Source of the DNA: Saccopteryx bilineata
Taxonomy: Eukaryota; Chordata; Mammalia; Chiroptera; Emballonuridae
Assembly: GCF_036850765.1 (NCBI RefSeq)
Contig: NC_089493.1
Location: 186,901,140 to 186,965,139 of the forward strand
DNA length: 64,000 nt
Direction of reading: 5' to 3'
In this document: piece after piece, positions 21,271 through 32,655 of the stretch
Numbering within the stretch: the first letter of the stretch is position 1
Layout: every line of letters begins with the position of its first letter
Program-made: the position numbers and the translations under genes
The notes under the pieces: model-generated
Told to the model about the DNA's origin: nothing
Databases searched by the model: none
What the model saw: the letters and a program-made list of their open reading frames with translations, nothing else

Positions 21271-21464
21271 CAAGACATATGTGAGTTTAAGCTTTTTATA
21301 ACTTAGAATTTGAATTTACAATACAATAAAGATGAAAATGGTGGGAACTGAGATCAGTTCACAAAAGAATGTTGGACCCAGATCAACATTTCCACTTGGT
21401 GACTGTGGAGATCTTTGCTCTCTTCACAGTTTTGTGAAGTGAACAAATGTATAAGAGTTGTTGG

Positions 21465-21680
21465 TGCCCTGGCTCAGCTGTTCAGTGGATAGAGCATCGT
21501 ACCAGCACACCCAAGTCATGGATTTGCTCCCCAGTCAGGGCATGTATGGGAAGCAATCAATTAAGACACAACTAAATGGAATGAGTTGATACTTCTCCTT
21601 CTCTCTCTCTCTCTTTCCCTCCCTTCCCTTCCTCTTTCTCTCAAATAAATGGAAACATTTTTTAAAAACTAATTTAAAGA
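21465..21680 (+). mobile_element. Short tRNA-derived SINE, older copy
   Basis: TGCCCTGGCTCAGCTGTTCA, GTGGATAGAGCATCGTACC, CCCAGTCAGGGCATGTATGG, then a CT-rich stretch and AAATAAATGG tail. Flanks AAGAGTTGTTGG (21453-21464) and AAAAGTTGCTGG (21681-21692) match at 10 of 12 bases. Confidence 0.8.
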
Positions 21681-21692
21681 AAAAGTTGCTGG

Positions 21693-22190
21693 AAAAAAGT
21701 ATTGGGAGGAAAAGTAAATTTTTTTCCTCATGCTTGTCAACATTCACCAATTACTTATTGAGCTGTGTACTGAATGCTGGAGGAAATAGCCCTAAGAAAA
21801 GCAGCATATGTCCAAATGGAAATAAAAGTGGACTATTGATTGGTCAGCAAAATAGAAATTAATTATCGATATTATAATCATTAACTATATTTACCAACTG
21901 AATTAAAGAGTTGAATTTCAGAAACTAATGAGATGGAATTGAATTGGTTAAATTGAACAAGTTAGATAGACCATCTTATCTAGAGTCACTTCATAAAGAC
22001 CAAATAAAGAGAATAAAATCCCATTGAGAATGAAAATATAATACTCATGGTCCATTGCTGTAGCTAGTCAACATGGTTAGACACTCCAAACAAGTAAAAC
22101 ACACAGCAAAACAATAAAGAACACACAAAAGAATGCAATTTAGGGGAGAGGTTGAAGAATGACAGAACAAAATAACAAGGAGTGCTGCTT
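21693..22190. other. Unique AT-rich sequence, no gene seen
   Basis: A-rich text with no supported frame or recognised repeat. Confidence 0.5.
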
Positions 22191-22191
22191 T

Positions 22192-22445
22192 TAAAAAAAG
22201 TTTATTTTTCAATTACAGCTGACATACAATATTATTTTCTATTAGTTTCAGGTGTACAGAATAGTGGTTAGACAGTCTTCCATTTTACAAAGTGTTCCCC
22301 TGATATTTTTGGTACCACCTGGCCGCATACATAGTTATTATAATACTATCAACTATTGTCCCTATGCCATACTTTACATCCTGTGACTATTCTGTAACTG
22401 TCAATCTGTGCTTCTCAATCTCTTCACCTTTTTCAACCCGTCGGT
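22192..22445 (-). repeat. L1 3' UTR relic
   Basis: CAATTACAGCTGACATACAA, TATTAGTTTCAGGTGTACAG and CCATACTTTACATCCTGTGA follow the reverse 3' UTR of old L1MA-type elements. Confidence 0.7.
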
Positions 22446-23929
22446 CTGTGAAAGAGAGTGCCAATTAGAAGAATACTTCAAAAAGATGAAATACAAGAAA
22501 GATTTATTAGAGAGTCAAATTATTTAAAACTTTTGTTTTGTGGAACATTTTTTATTTGTAGGTTCTTCTAGAAAGGTGATGCCCTCCTCAGATCAAGGAA
22601 CAGTGTCATGAAAAGCAGTATGGTGGTATCAAACAACAGCAGCAACAGCGGTAACAAGAACAACAGCCCAGTTTTAAGCCCAGGTTATATAATCCATTAG
22701 ATTTGTGAACTTGAACATAATCAGCAGAACAGGGATCCTCTTTCTGAAAGAAAGACAATATTTTTAGAGTTAAAGGAAAACCTTGAGATCACTTAACTCA
22801 ATACACTGATAAAAAAAAATATCGATTCAAAGTCGGTCAATTATTTGACTAAGTTCACATAAATTGCTAATGGTTAAAGCTGCACATTGCACCACACTGA
22901 GCACATACTCCCTTTTCGAACAGAGACGGCAGCCCTAAATGGTGCCTGGGGTGCTTAGCCAGCTTTGAAGTATCCCAATACAAACTGAGGCACATTCACA
23001 GAAACATCTCAGTGGTTGAATCTTATGAGTTCTCCTTTCAATTTCTTAGATCTGCCAGTTCTTGAGTACGACTTTTTTCAACTCCCTGCCTGAAAAATAA
23101 CTCGCTGTCAGTGTGCCTGCAAACTTTATAAAGTGTGCTCAACACTCCCCCTATTCTTGGCCATTCCCTGTAGGTCCACATAGTGGTGGGGAGAATTTCT
23201 CAAATAAAAGAATCTATAATATCAAAAGAGAAGTAGGGTATGGCCGACTACAACAGACAGCCGGCAGCAATAGGTTGTTAACTGCTTGGTGTCTCTTTCT
23301 ACACCAAGGTAGAGTTATATATATTCTAATATATACACAGTACTATCTATGTAGATTAGTAAATATTTATTTTGTATTACTATATATCTATGTAGTAAAT
23401 AAATATATATATATATATATTTAGATGTATATAGTACATATATTAAGAGAGAGAGATACCAACATTATACCTCTAGTTATAACTGTACTGCTCTATAGCT
23501 ATCTATATCTTTAATTAGGCCACTGCCAAATATATATATACAGTTCTAAGTGGGATAAACCAGTGATCCACAACACAATGTCCATCTCGATCTGGTTCAT
23601 TTCAATACCCTTCAAATCTATTCCCTTCAAGGCAGAAATGGTTAAATGAGAACAGATGCAAGTGATTAAATTGAATCAAAGTTATGAGGTTCACTGATCT
23701 TCAAACATCAATACGTGCTTCATACTCTAGTGATGTTTGTTGGAACATAAAGACGCAGAAAAGCATACTCTACATGGCAAAACAGCATTTTTTATTTTTT
23801 TTGTTCTATGGCAAAACCCCAGATATATTGGCCCTGATTTTTGTCACATCTGGCGTTAGTGCCAAGACACAAAGTCTATTAAAGATATGCGCCATTGCCA
23901 TAGAGTTATTTGAACCCCCTTTTTAAATT
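22446..23929. other. Unique AT-rich sequence; weak MIR relic and TA repeats
   Basis: 22745-22900 (AGAGTTAAAGGAAAACCTTG ... GACTAAGTTCACATAAAT) may be a very old reverse MIR-like relic. An (AT)n tract lies at 23403-23420 within TA-rich DNA. The 103-codon frame at 23113-23424 ends in this AT repeat and is not convincing. Confidence 0.4.
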
Positions 23930-24757
23930 TGCTTATCACTGCCTTAATGCATTAACAACCAGCTGATTACAATGATTTTAGCATTGGCATTAAACTCTGT
24001 GGCCACTACTGACGTCTTTTCAGGAGTGGGAAAAACTCCTGCTGAAGCTACAGCTGGGAAATAATTTGCTGAAAAAACTCGGCTGAAGCGGGAGGTTCCA
24101 GCTCGTTGAAACTCAATTTATTATATGCTTAAACGACTCCTGGAACACTGGAATGTGTAGGCAGTACCACTAGACGAGGCGAATTCTGTGCTGATAACAA
24201 ATGTGTAAAACTCCAGTACCTATTGGAGAAGCAACGGCAGCCAAATCTCTCTACTTGCCAACCAGGAGAAAATGTGAACATGCTGTTAGATAATTAACAC
24301 TTCCCTTAGAGTGCAGGACTGGGTAGTGAATGTATCACCGAACAGTTTTGCCCCTCTGGACAAGCTGCAACTTGAAAAAGCATATGATTTTAGCAAAGCA
24401 CGGGTTTTCTGAGAAACTTTGTGATGTGCGCTGGAAGTTGGAATCTGTCAGCCTGTGGTTCAGAGGTCCCAGATTGTAATCACGGACCTCGGTTAATAAG
24501 ATCAGATGGAGGGCAGCTTGGATGTTTTATCCGGTTCAATTCTGTTAAACTTGGAATGAACTAGTTTTGAAAAGTTGCTATGCTGATATTGCAACTACCT
24601 GGTCGTATCTTACAATTATATACATGTAGATAACAACACAAATAAGAAATCTCAAAGCCATACATTGTAATGTTAAATTCAAAATGGTCAATGGTAATAA
24701 TTATTAATATTATGACATTCTGAGCACTCATATGTTTTAGATGAAAGGTTTTTAATC
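23930..24757. other. Candidate conserved noncoding block
   Basis: Repeat-free sequence with balanced composition and many CpGs for its surroundings (ACTCGGCTGAAGCGGGAGG, ACTAGACGAGGCGAATTC, ATCACGGACCTCGG). All frames carry stops. It looks more constrained than the AT-rich flanks, but conservation cannot be tested here. Confidence 0.3.
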
Positions 24758-25099
24758 TCTTTTTTTCTCTCTCTTTTTTTTTTTTTACAGAGACAGAGAC
24801 TCAGAGAGTGGGATAGAGAGGAATGGAGAGATGAGAAGCATCAATCATTAGTTTTTCATTGCGCATTGCGACACCTTAGTTATTCATTGATTGCTTTCTC
24901 GTATATGCCTTGATTGCAGGCCTTCAGCAGACCAAGCAGACCAACCCCTTGCTCAAGCCAGTGACCTTGGGTCCAAGATGGTGAGCTTTTGCTCAAACCA
25001 GATGAGCCCATGCTGAAGCTAGCGACCTCGGGGTCTTGAACCTGGGTCCTCGGCATCCCAGTCCAACACTCTATCCACTGTGCCACCGCCTGGTCAGGC
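24758..25099 (-). mobile_element. Long tRNA-derived SINE (GACCAGGCGGTGG family)
   Basis: Reverse copy: 5' T-rich tract, ATGAGAAGCATCAATCATTA, modules such as CTTGCTCAAGCCAGTGACC, and head CCACTGTGCCACCGCCTGGT. A clear target duplication was not found (T-rich flanks AAAGGTTTTTAAT / AAAGATTTTTTATAAT are only suggestive), so the left edge is approximate. Confidence 0.85.
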
Positions 25100-25754
25100 A
25101 ATAAAAGATTTTTTATAATTCATTTAACTTCCTGATATTTTTGGCTAAAAGGAAGTTAAACTGTTTCCTGATGATGCTTAAACTGATAGAGCCATATGGT
25201 CCAAAGCTTCCTAGATAGTACAAGTAGACTTCATAGTTGTTCCAGATATTTTACACACAGATAATCGAGAATATATTAAGAAGGATTTTGGTTTATCTTT
25301 GTGTTTACCCTAGATGATATTCAATTTCAAAGACAAAGGTTTTATATTCAGAAAGGTAACCATATCATGTTACTTTGTTTTGTCATTATGCAAAGCAGTT
25401 AGCACAAACTGAATTCAAAACTGGTGTTTAGTAAGTATTTGTTGGAATCAATTAAATGTTCACTTATTGTTGTAAAATCAGTTTATCAGTCTGAAATATC
25501 TCAATGGTCAGATCCTGTTATTTTGGGGGTTTTCCTCTCTCTCTTCCCTCTTTCTTCTCACCAAACTTAAATACATGGCTTAGCAAATCACCACAATAAC
25601 TTGACTAACCACCATGGCCATGAATTCGGCTATTGATGTCATCAGTTGCCTCCACAATGAGGATGACGAGGATAAAGATGAATTGTCCTCACTTATACTT
25701 TTAGAAAGTGAATATCATCAAGTTGAGTAGCTAGACAAACATTTAAAATTTTTT
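25100..25754. other. Unique AT-rich sequence, no gene seen
   Basis: No recognised repeat or coding frame. 25640-25690 carries a GATGA-rich patch. Confidence 0.5.
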
Positions 25755-25850
25755 TGTTCATATACATTTCCATATCTTTATTAGATCAGTTGTTTTGGCT
25801 TTATTGAATTTGAGGAGTTCTTTACATATCCTGGATATATTATATAATAT
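25755..25850 (-). repeat. Small L1 relic
   Basis: TTGAATTTGAGGAGTTCTTT and ACATATCCTGGATAT match the reverse L1 text 'GAGTTCTTTATATATTCTGGATAT'. Confidence 0.5.
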
Positions 25851-25876
25851 GTGTGTGTGAGTGAGAAAGATTAATA

Positions 25877-26009
25877 TACAGAGGTGGACAAAAGTAGTTC
25901 TACAGTTATAATACAAGTAACTAATACAATAATTACTAAATAGGTAACACAAGAAAAAAACTGTATTCTGCGTACTCACAACTGTCCACCTACTTTTGCC
26001 CACTCCTAT
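25877..26009 (+). mobile_element. Tc1/mariner-type MITE, older copy
   Basis: Starts TACAGAGGTGGACAAAAGTA and ends with inverted CCTACTTTTGCCCACTCCT. The left TA (25875-25876) is present; the right end has mutated (CTATGAATG for CTGTATA). Related to 15181-15303. Confidence 0.8.
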
Positions 26010-26198
26010 GAATGAAAGAGGAAGAGAAAAATTTTGCACATCATTTGTTTTATACACTTAGTTTCTCAACCTTGGTGCCAATTGCTCAGTGGAAGGCTGT
26101 TAACTTTTACATGCAGACATAGATGAGTGTAGAACCCAGCCAGATGATCAAAGTAAAAGCCAAAAAAATACTGAGCTTGCGTATTTAGGACAGCTTAA

Positions 26199-26200
<2 letters not shown>

Positions 26201-26244
<44 letters not shown>
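26201..26244 (+). repeat. (TTA)n microsatellite
   Basis: An uninterrupted 44-bp TTA trinucleotide repeat, next to a MIR relic. Confidence 0.97.
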
Positions 26245-26245
26245 G

Positions 26246-26470
26246 GTCAGTGCTAAAGAGTATAGGCTTTGGAGTTATTCAGGCCATGGTTTTGAGTTCT
26301 GCATTAGCTTTGCGACCTTAGAAAATCATCATATAACTTCTTTGCACCTGTGCTTTCATCTAGAAAAATAGAGATTGTCATAATTCTTTTTAGTAATTCA
26401 GGTAGATAATTTTTATACTATGAATCAGGTACATAGAAAACTTCAGTCAGTATTGATGATAGTTATTATG
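26246..26470 (+). repeat. MIR relic
   Basis: AAGAGTATAGGCTTTGGAGT, TTTTGAGTTCTGCATTAGCT, TTTGCGACCTTAGAAAATCA and TTTGCACCTGTGCTTTCATC follow forward MIR. Confidence 0.75.
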
Positions 26471-26499
26471 TATCATTTGGAAAGTTAGAAGATCTTCTC

Positions 26500-26765
26500 T
26501 GTCTTTTTCCTCTTTATTTCCCATTCCTCCCTCTCAACTTGGTTGCTGCCTAACCATCTTCAGGACCTAAGGTGGGAGACCCCTTCCTCAAGAAGTTCTA
26601 CCCAGGTTCTGCAGACTGCCTCCCATGCAGTCTCTCAGTACCCTATACAGCTCATTGCATTGAGCATATCACAGCATAAGTTTTCATTTAATACCTGAAT
26701 ACTCTTATTTCTCTGTACTTTAAATTCCACGAGAGCAGGGACTTTGGCGTCTGCTTTCTAATTTC
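26500..26765 (+). repeat. L2 3' end relic
   Basis: CTCAAGAAGTTCTACCC, CAGCTCATTGCATTGAGCAT and ATTCCACGAGAGCAGGGACT follow the L2 3' end ('AGGGCAGGGACTTTGTCTG'). Confidence 0.6.
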
Positions 26766-27279
26766 TGTTTCCTTCTTCATCGTGCTGGCAAACTTGACAA
26801 CATTTGCTTAATTTCAAACAGAGAAAGCATATATGGGTGGGTAAACGTTTTCCGGCATAAATGCGTATGTGAAAATGGGTGGTGGGTGGACAGTTGTGTG
26901 GTTGGAGGCATGGATGGACGGGTAGGTAAACAAGCAACAACCAAGACTGAGGGACGATGGTAATGTCAATTACAGTGGTGTCAAACAGAGGAAATATTCT
27001 GGGGTTAGGCTTTGAAACCATTTAAACTACCCCAAATGTAATGCCTTCACAAAGTGCTGGCTCAGCAAGTGAAAATCCAAGGACGTGGCCAATACAGTGA
27101 GTTTTACTTGGTGTGTGGCCGAGAGAGTCTAGAGACTCAGTAATGTGGCACAGAGCGCCTACCCTGTCCTCCCAACTCACTGAGAAGGCGCTTTCATAAA
27201 CGCAGGTCTGCTTCTACTTGCTATCCTTACTGTTAGCGTAAGGTTAAAATAGGAGATATTTTACCTCCTACATTGTACA
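26766..27279. other. Unique sequence, no gene seen
   Basis: An 87-codon minus-strand frame (26758-27021) overlaps the L2 edge and has no recognised relative. Confidence 0.45.
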
Positions 27280-27870
27280 TTTCATTACCCCACACTACAA
27301 ACATAACATTCTTTAGAGGTGATTCATGATGCAATTGAATCTGATAGTGAAAACTTCAACCTCATGCAGAACAACCTACAAACTTGCAAATGAATTTTAG
27401 GCAATACATCTTGCTTAACGTGTGCGCTGATTTACCCAGCACACCGAAATGAAGTTTGCCAGGCATTTATTTGATTGTTAGAAAAACTGTGAATAGTCCA
27501 CAGCGTTCGGCATATTTTCAGATAGTAAACGATGGTTCAGCTTGGTTTGCCACTGTTGAGATTTGACAATGGGCCATAGCTGCCTCCGAGTAGCTCAGTA
27601 GATATGAGGGTGATGAAAATTGTCGTCTACTACAGCTGTGATACCGACCCCTATTGATTGAAAGAAGGGAGACTGAAAGGAAAACTGTTTTTCCCCAACT
27701 GACTTTTCCCAGATTAATTACTCACATCCAATCTTGACTGCATTTCATCTGTTATTCTCTAGTATTAATTCCCTGTAAAACATGCTTGAATGCGTGTGAA
27801 CTTGTCAGCCTCATTTGGTAGAATTAATTAGTGGTGATTGGATGTATAATTTTTTTTAACAACTTGTAGT
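27280..27870. other. Candidate conserved noncoding block with paired homeodomain-type sites
   Basis: Repeat-free. ATTAATTA (27713-27720) is followed by CATCCAATC (27725-27733). About 100 bp later AATTAATTA (27822-27830) is followed by GATTGGATG (27836-27844), the inverse of the first. TAATTA is the core of many homeodomain sites. Enhancer function is inferred only. Confidence 0.35.
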
Positions 27871-28944
27871 ATGTTTACTGAGAGGTAAACTCTATTTTCT
27901 AAGGTATTATGGTTTTCTGGAGACACCGTTTTATGTTTCTTTCAAAGGAGCCTCCAAATTCTCTATCCATCCAGAAGACACACACATATATTTGTGTCTG
28001 TGTGCCGTATGAGATGTGTCCAGCAGATATAAATGACTACACCTGAAATATCTCAAAGGAGGCAAATCACTTGTCTCAACCAAAGTGCTGCAGGGCAGAT
28101 CTTATGTTATTTATTTTTAAGGGTAAGCCAGGTTTAAATTAAATGTCAAGCATAATTTTGTATGCGAAATCTGAAATTCCTGATTGTCCTTAGAGAAAAA
28201 TCTTAGAACACGTGTCTCCTTGGTAAATTTGTGTTTGCATAATAGTGAGTTATAAGGTGATAGATCACTTTGTGGCCGAGTGCCAACCCATAAACTGCTT
28301 TGTAAAGCTACTAAGAACTTCAGTCTGAAATACGTTTGTCTCAGTTAAGAGTTTGAATCCACTATAAAAAATAAAATACACTGGAGTATCTTAGTTCTTA
28401 AAAAAGAAAGGGCACGCATTCTAAATTCTGTTTATTTCTACATTTCTTCCTTTAACTCCTGAAGACATCCAGGCGAAATGAATGTTGACATGTTTGTTGA
28501 GCATCCCTGAATGTATTCAGTGCTTTAGAAGTTCTTCTGTAATCAGGCTTGAGAAATAGAAACTAGCATTCAAATTCCTGGATAGATTAAATTATCTCCA
28601 AAGTTCCTCATTAATCAAACATGAAAAATATATTAAAGTTGTAGTAAGTCCTTTAAAAAGTACTTGAAATGTTCCTTCCAACAAACTTTTTAGCAGGTTC
28701 ACCATATATTGCCTTTTTTATTTGTCCTCCACATGCAAAATACTAAGTGTATAATTGTTTATGTTCTCTGGAGGTGAGTTGCTAAGGAGGATTGCATAAG
28801 GACCCATCCCATTGGGAAGTACAGTGTGTGTATATAGAGGTCACTGGATCTGATTGTAGAGGTGCCTGTTGCTTATAATGTGTCTTTGGGCAAATCAAAT
28901 GGGAAATATTTATTTGAAATTTATGTCAAGTGAACTGCAACCAT
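27871..28944. other. Unique AT-rich sequence, no gene seen
   Basis: No frame or repeat recognised. Short CA patch near 27978. Confidence 0.5.
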
Positions 28945-29135
28945 CTGAGTGTTAATCATAATAATTCTTTAAGTTTAACAGTTTCATATCAATTTTAGAG
29001 ATGAGGAAACGACTTCAAAGTTACTGACTTGCCTTATATTACAGCAGTTGCCTAGCAGAGCCAGCATTTGATATCAGTCCTGTCTCATCCTGAAGTTCCC
29101 GTTCCTCACATTCAGTGCTGTCTCTCTGACACTGG
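28945..29135 (-). repeat. MIR relic
   Basis: ATCAATTTTAGAGATGAGGA, AACGACTTCAAAGTTACTGA and TAGCAGAGCCAGCATTTGAT follow reverse MIR. Confidence 0.75.
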
Positions 29136-29796
29136 TTTCCTCCTATGTAAAATGAAGGGCTTGGTGTATTATTAGTACTCCATCTCCCACTCAAATCCTC
29201 TAAATTCTTGCTGAGTGGGCATTGAAACCTAGGATAAGGAATGATTCATTAATTATAGAAATGTATGTCGTTCCAACATTGTGAGTTCTTGACTTTATTT
29301 TCAGAACTCAGCCAATGAGTATCAACAACTCGAACTTTGCTAGGCACTATGCAGGCGGTAATGACATGCACTACTAAGCTTTTATTTCATTTGACAAATT
29401 TGCCCGTAGGATCAAAAACAGTTCATATGAACCACCAATAGTTACATTAATTTTAATTTTTAATGGTCTTACGATCATTCATTCTGAAATTTATTACATT
29501 GAGTTGTTTCAATGGTCAGCTAGTGATCAGAAAGGACAGGTCATATGCTCTTATTTTCAGGGAATGTTTTTAAATGAAAAATCTAAATAAATAAAACTTA
29601 ATTTCTGTTTTTCACCACGTACAAAAAAGTGTTAGGTGCATCTTGTTTATGTAGAAGCATGTATTTAGTAGTGTTTATGCACAGCTCTGAACTTTATTTC
29701 AAAGAGACAGTAGTGCTAAAGAGATGCTTAAGTAATAAAAGAAGAAGTCAAAAGTTTAGTCAAATTACTCATGACCCAGAGGATGCTAAAATTATT
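29136..29796. other. Unique sequence, no gene seen
   Basis: A 66-codon plus frame (29629-29829) runs into the SINE that follows and is not convincing. Confidence 0.45.
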
Positions 29797-29811
29797 AAGA
29801 TACCATGGGAA

Positions 29812-30318
29812 GCCTTACCAGGTGGATAAAACATTGGCCTGGGACACAGAGGTCCCTGTTTCGAAACCCTGAGGTTGCTGGCTTGAGCACAGGGTTACAA
29901 TCTTGAGTGTGGGATCATAGATATGACCCCATGGTCACTGGCTTGAGCCCAAAGATCATTGGCTTGAAGCCCAAAGTTGCTGGCTTCAGTCCAAGGTTGC
30001 TGGCTTGAGCACAGGGTTGCAATCTTGAGTGTGGGATCATAGATATGACCCCATGATCACTGGCTTGAGCCCAAAGATCATTGGCTTGAAGCCCAAAAGT
30101 CGCTGGCTTCAGTCCAAGGTTGCTGGCTTGAACAAGGGGTCACTTGCTCTGCTGGAGCCCCCCAGTCAAGGCAAATATGAGAAAGCAATCACCGAACAAG
30201 TAAGGTACTACAATGAAGAATTGATGCTTCTCATCTCTCTCCCTTAGTGTCTGTCTGTTCCTGTCTATCCCTCTCTCTGTCTCTCTTGCTTTCTCTGCCT
30301 CTCTCACACACACAAAAA
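29812..30318 (+). mobile_element. Long tRNA-derived SINE with internal tandem duplication
   Basis: The head has lost bases (GCCTTACCAGGTGGATAAAA) but GTTTCGAAACC remains as B box. GGCTTGAGC-type modules, GTCAAGGCAAATATGAGAAA, a CTGTCTGTTCCTGTC stretch and a CA/A tail follow. A 122-bp segment (29875-29996) is repeated at 29997-30119 with few changes, making this copy about 150 bp longer than its relatives. Flanking duplications AAGATACCATGGGAA (29797-29811) and AAGATACCATAGAAA (30319-30333) show it inserted as one unit. Confidence 0.93.
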
Positions 30319-30333
30319 AAGATACCATAGAAA

Positions 30334-30659
30334 GATTTCTGATTTCAACCATTATGGAATAATCAATACCTAATTTTTTTGAGCAGCCTATCTGAGGCCA
30401 CTGTCATCAGATATTAGAGAAGAGGCAGAACATGAAAGAGATCTTTGATAAAAGGGAACCAGAAATGATGCATTCAACTCCCATTCCAGATGAAGAGATG
30501 TAGATACTTTCCAAAATGTGACACAAGAAAAGGAGCGCTGAGGAAAGCAGGAATCTCTCTGACTCAGAAAACAGGGATCAGAGTGGGGGCTGCCTACAGT
30601 GTACCTGAAAATGAGTAGCGCAGGTAACAACTGCACACCTAACAAAACTCGACTAATCC
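30334..30659. other. Sequence of uncertain origin upstream of L1
   Basis: May belong to the 5' part of the following L1, but I could not match it. A 106-codon minus frame (30388-30708) overlaps the L1 and is not convincing. Confidence 0.35.
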
Positions 30660-32076
30660 TAAGAAAATAGGAAAAGAAGGCAAAAGAAAAAAAAAAGAGA
30701 AGGAACAAATGGAGAAAATGTAACAGATGGTAGCTAGAAAATCAACCATCTTAAAAATTACATTAAGTGCTAATTGACAAAATTTTCCAATTAAAATCAG
30801 CGATTGTCAGATTAAATGAAAGCAAGCAAGACCCACATAGATTTGTTTTAAAAGAGAAATTTAAATTTGAGACAGACTGAATGTAGAAGAATAAAAAATG
30901 TATATATTTATGTGAACATTAATCATAAGAAGTTGAAGTGATACATTACTGTTGTGTTGAGAAAAAGTAAACTTTGAGATGATACATTTTACCAGCAAAA
31001 TAGATGAATATTTATTAAGGATTGAATTTACCATTGATCAGGAAGATACAGCAACCTTAAATGTGTATGTACCTAATAAAAGAGCTTCAGAATATATGAA
31101 AACAGAAACAGAACCTAAAGATAAATTCACATTCATATTTGGATACCTAACATCTGTGTAACAGAAATGGTTAAAGCAAAATGAAAGAAATTCACTAAGG
31201 GTAGATTTAAACAACCACCTTGATAAGTTAATCAACCAACTCAGGCTAAGTAACACTTATATATGAGACTAATAATATTAAGTAAATACAATTTTTTTTC
31301 AAATTTACTGTGCATTTTCTGTGAAATAAACCATATTATATACCATGCAAAATGTTTCAATAAATTTTAAAGGATTTAATTAATTCAAAGTATATTTTCT
31401 GATCAAAATGGTATTGTATTAAAAATCAGTATCAGAACAATAATTGAAAAATCCCACATAATTTAGAAATTAAACTACATATTTCTAACATTCCTAAATT
31501 ACCTTTGGGTCAATGAAAAAATCAGAACTATAATTAGATAATATAAATGAAAAATATATATAAATTTACAGAATGTGGCAAAAGTAGAGCTTACAAAAAA
31601 ACTTTCTCCTAAAAGTAATGATATTAGAAAAGTAGAGAATATAAAATGCATGATCTGAAGTTACACTTCAAGAAGTTATAAAAAGAGCTAATTAAATGCA
31701 ATGTAAGTAGACAGGAAAAAAAGAATGAAGATAACAGTACAGTCATATAAAATATAGGAACAATGGGGGAAATGAAGAAAATAAAGAATTAATATTTCAA
31801 AAATAGTAAGCTTGATAGATTGCTTCACCAATGATCATGAAATCAAAAGACAATAAGTGAAATCAAAGGAGGTGTAACATTAAATAACCACTGTTCCCTG
31901 AAGGAAACAGGGGATTTGAAACAATGTTATATGAATAAATTTTATGATGGTGATTACATGGACAATTAAAGTGAAAAATATATATTATCAAAATTGATAC
32001 TGAAAGAAACAAAAGAATCTGAAAAGCCTTATTTTTATTATAACAATTAAATTTGTGTTTATAATTAAGAACTTTT

Positions 32077-32429
32077 CGGCGGTGGAGCGTCGGCCTGGCG
32101 TGTGGAAGTCCCGGGTTTGATTCCCGGCCAGGGCACACAGGAGAAGCACCCATCTGCTTCTCCACCCCTCCCCCTCTCCTTCCTCTCTGTCTCTCTCTTC
32201 CCCTCCCGCAGCCGAGGCTCCATTGGAGCAAAAGATGGCCCGGGCGCTGGGGATGGCTCCTTGGCCTCTGCCCCAGGCGCTAGAGTGGCTCTGGTTGCGA
32301 CAGAGCGACGCCCCCTGGTGGGCGTGCTGGGTGGATCCCGGTTGGGCGCATGTGGGAGTCTAACTGCCTTCCCGTTTCCAGCTTCAGAAAAAAATAAATT
32401 AATAAATAAAATAAATAAAATAAATAATA
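32077..32429 (+). mobile_element. VES-type SINE, 5'-truncated, inside L1
   Basis: Starts mid-head at CGGCGGTGGAGCGTCGGCC, so about 30 bp including the first tRNA-like arm is missing. B box GGTTTGATTCC, GC-rich body and (AATA)n tail are present. AAGAACTTTT (32067-32076) and AAAGACCTTT (32430-32439) are probable target duplications. It sits within L1 ORF2, so it is younger than that L1. Confidence 0.92.
32308..32321 (-). promoter_or_regulatory. CTCF-core-like motif in VES SINE
   Basis: Minus strand reads CCACCAGGGGGCGT, a close match to the CTCF core. Binding not shown. Confidence 0.5.
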
Positions 32430-32655
32430 AAAGACCTTTCTACAAAGACAAGTTCAGGTGAAATGTATTTAAGAAATAATAATACATGAATTCGTTCAGA
32501 AAATACAGGAAGAAAAGAAACGTTTTCCACCTTAGCAGGACTGTGATACCAAAATCACACAAGAACATTGCAAGAATAAAATAAAAATTATGAACAGTAG
32601 AGTCCTTGTGAGCATTCATGTGAAACTCCTTATCCAGTGATTAGCAACTTGACTA

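Larger units (their letters stand above)
30660..32655 (+). mobile_element. L1 fragment, 5' part of ORF2, split by a VES SINE
   Basis: The DNA follows L1 from just before ORF2 (GGAACAAATGGAGAAAATG, AAATTACATTAAGTGCTAAT) through the endonuclease into the start of the reverse transcriptase. One open stretch, 30979-31161, reads like the endonuclease region (TLNVYVPNKRASEYMK). Near 31555 GAATGTGGCAAAAG matches the spacer after the endonuclease. After the SINE (32077-32429) the text continues into the reverse transcriptase entry (AAGAAATAATAATAC, CTGTGATACCAAAATCACAC, AAGAACATTGCAAGAATAAA). Stops and shifts are frequent, so it is dead. It lacks ORF1, most of the reverse transcriptase and the 3' end. 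The L1 3' end at 34606 is a separate, younger piece. Confidence 0.85.
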
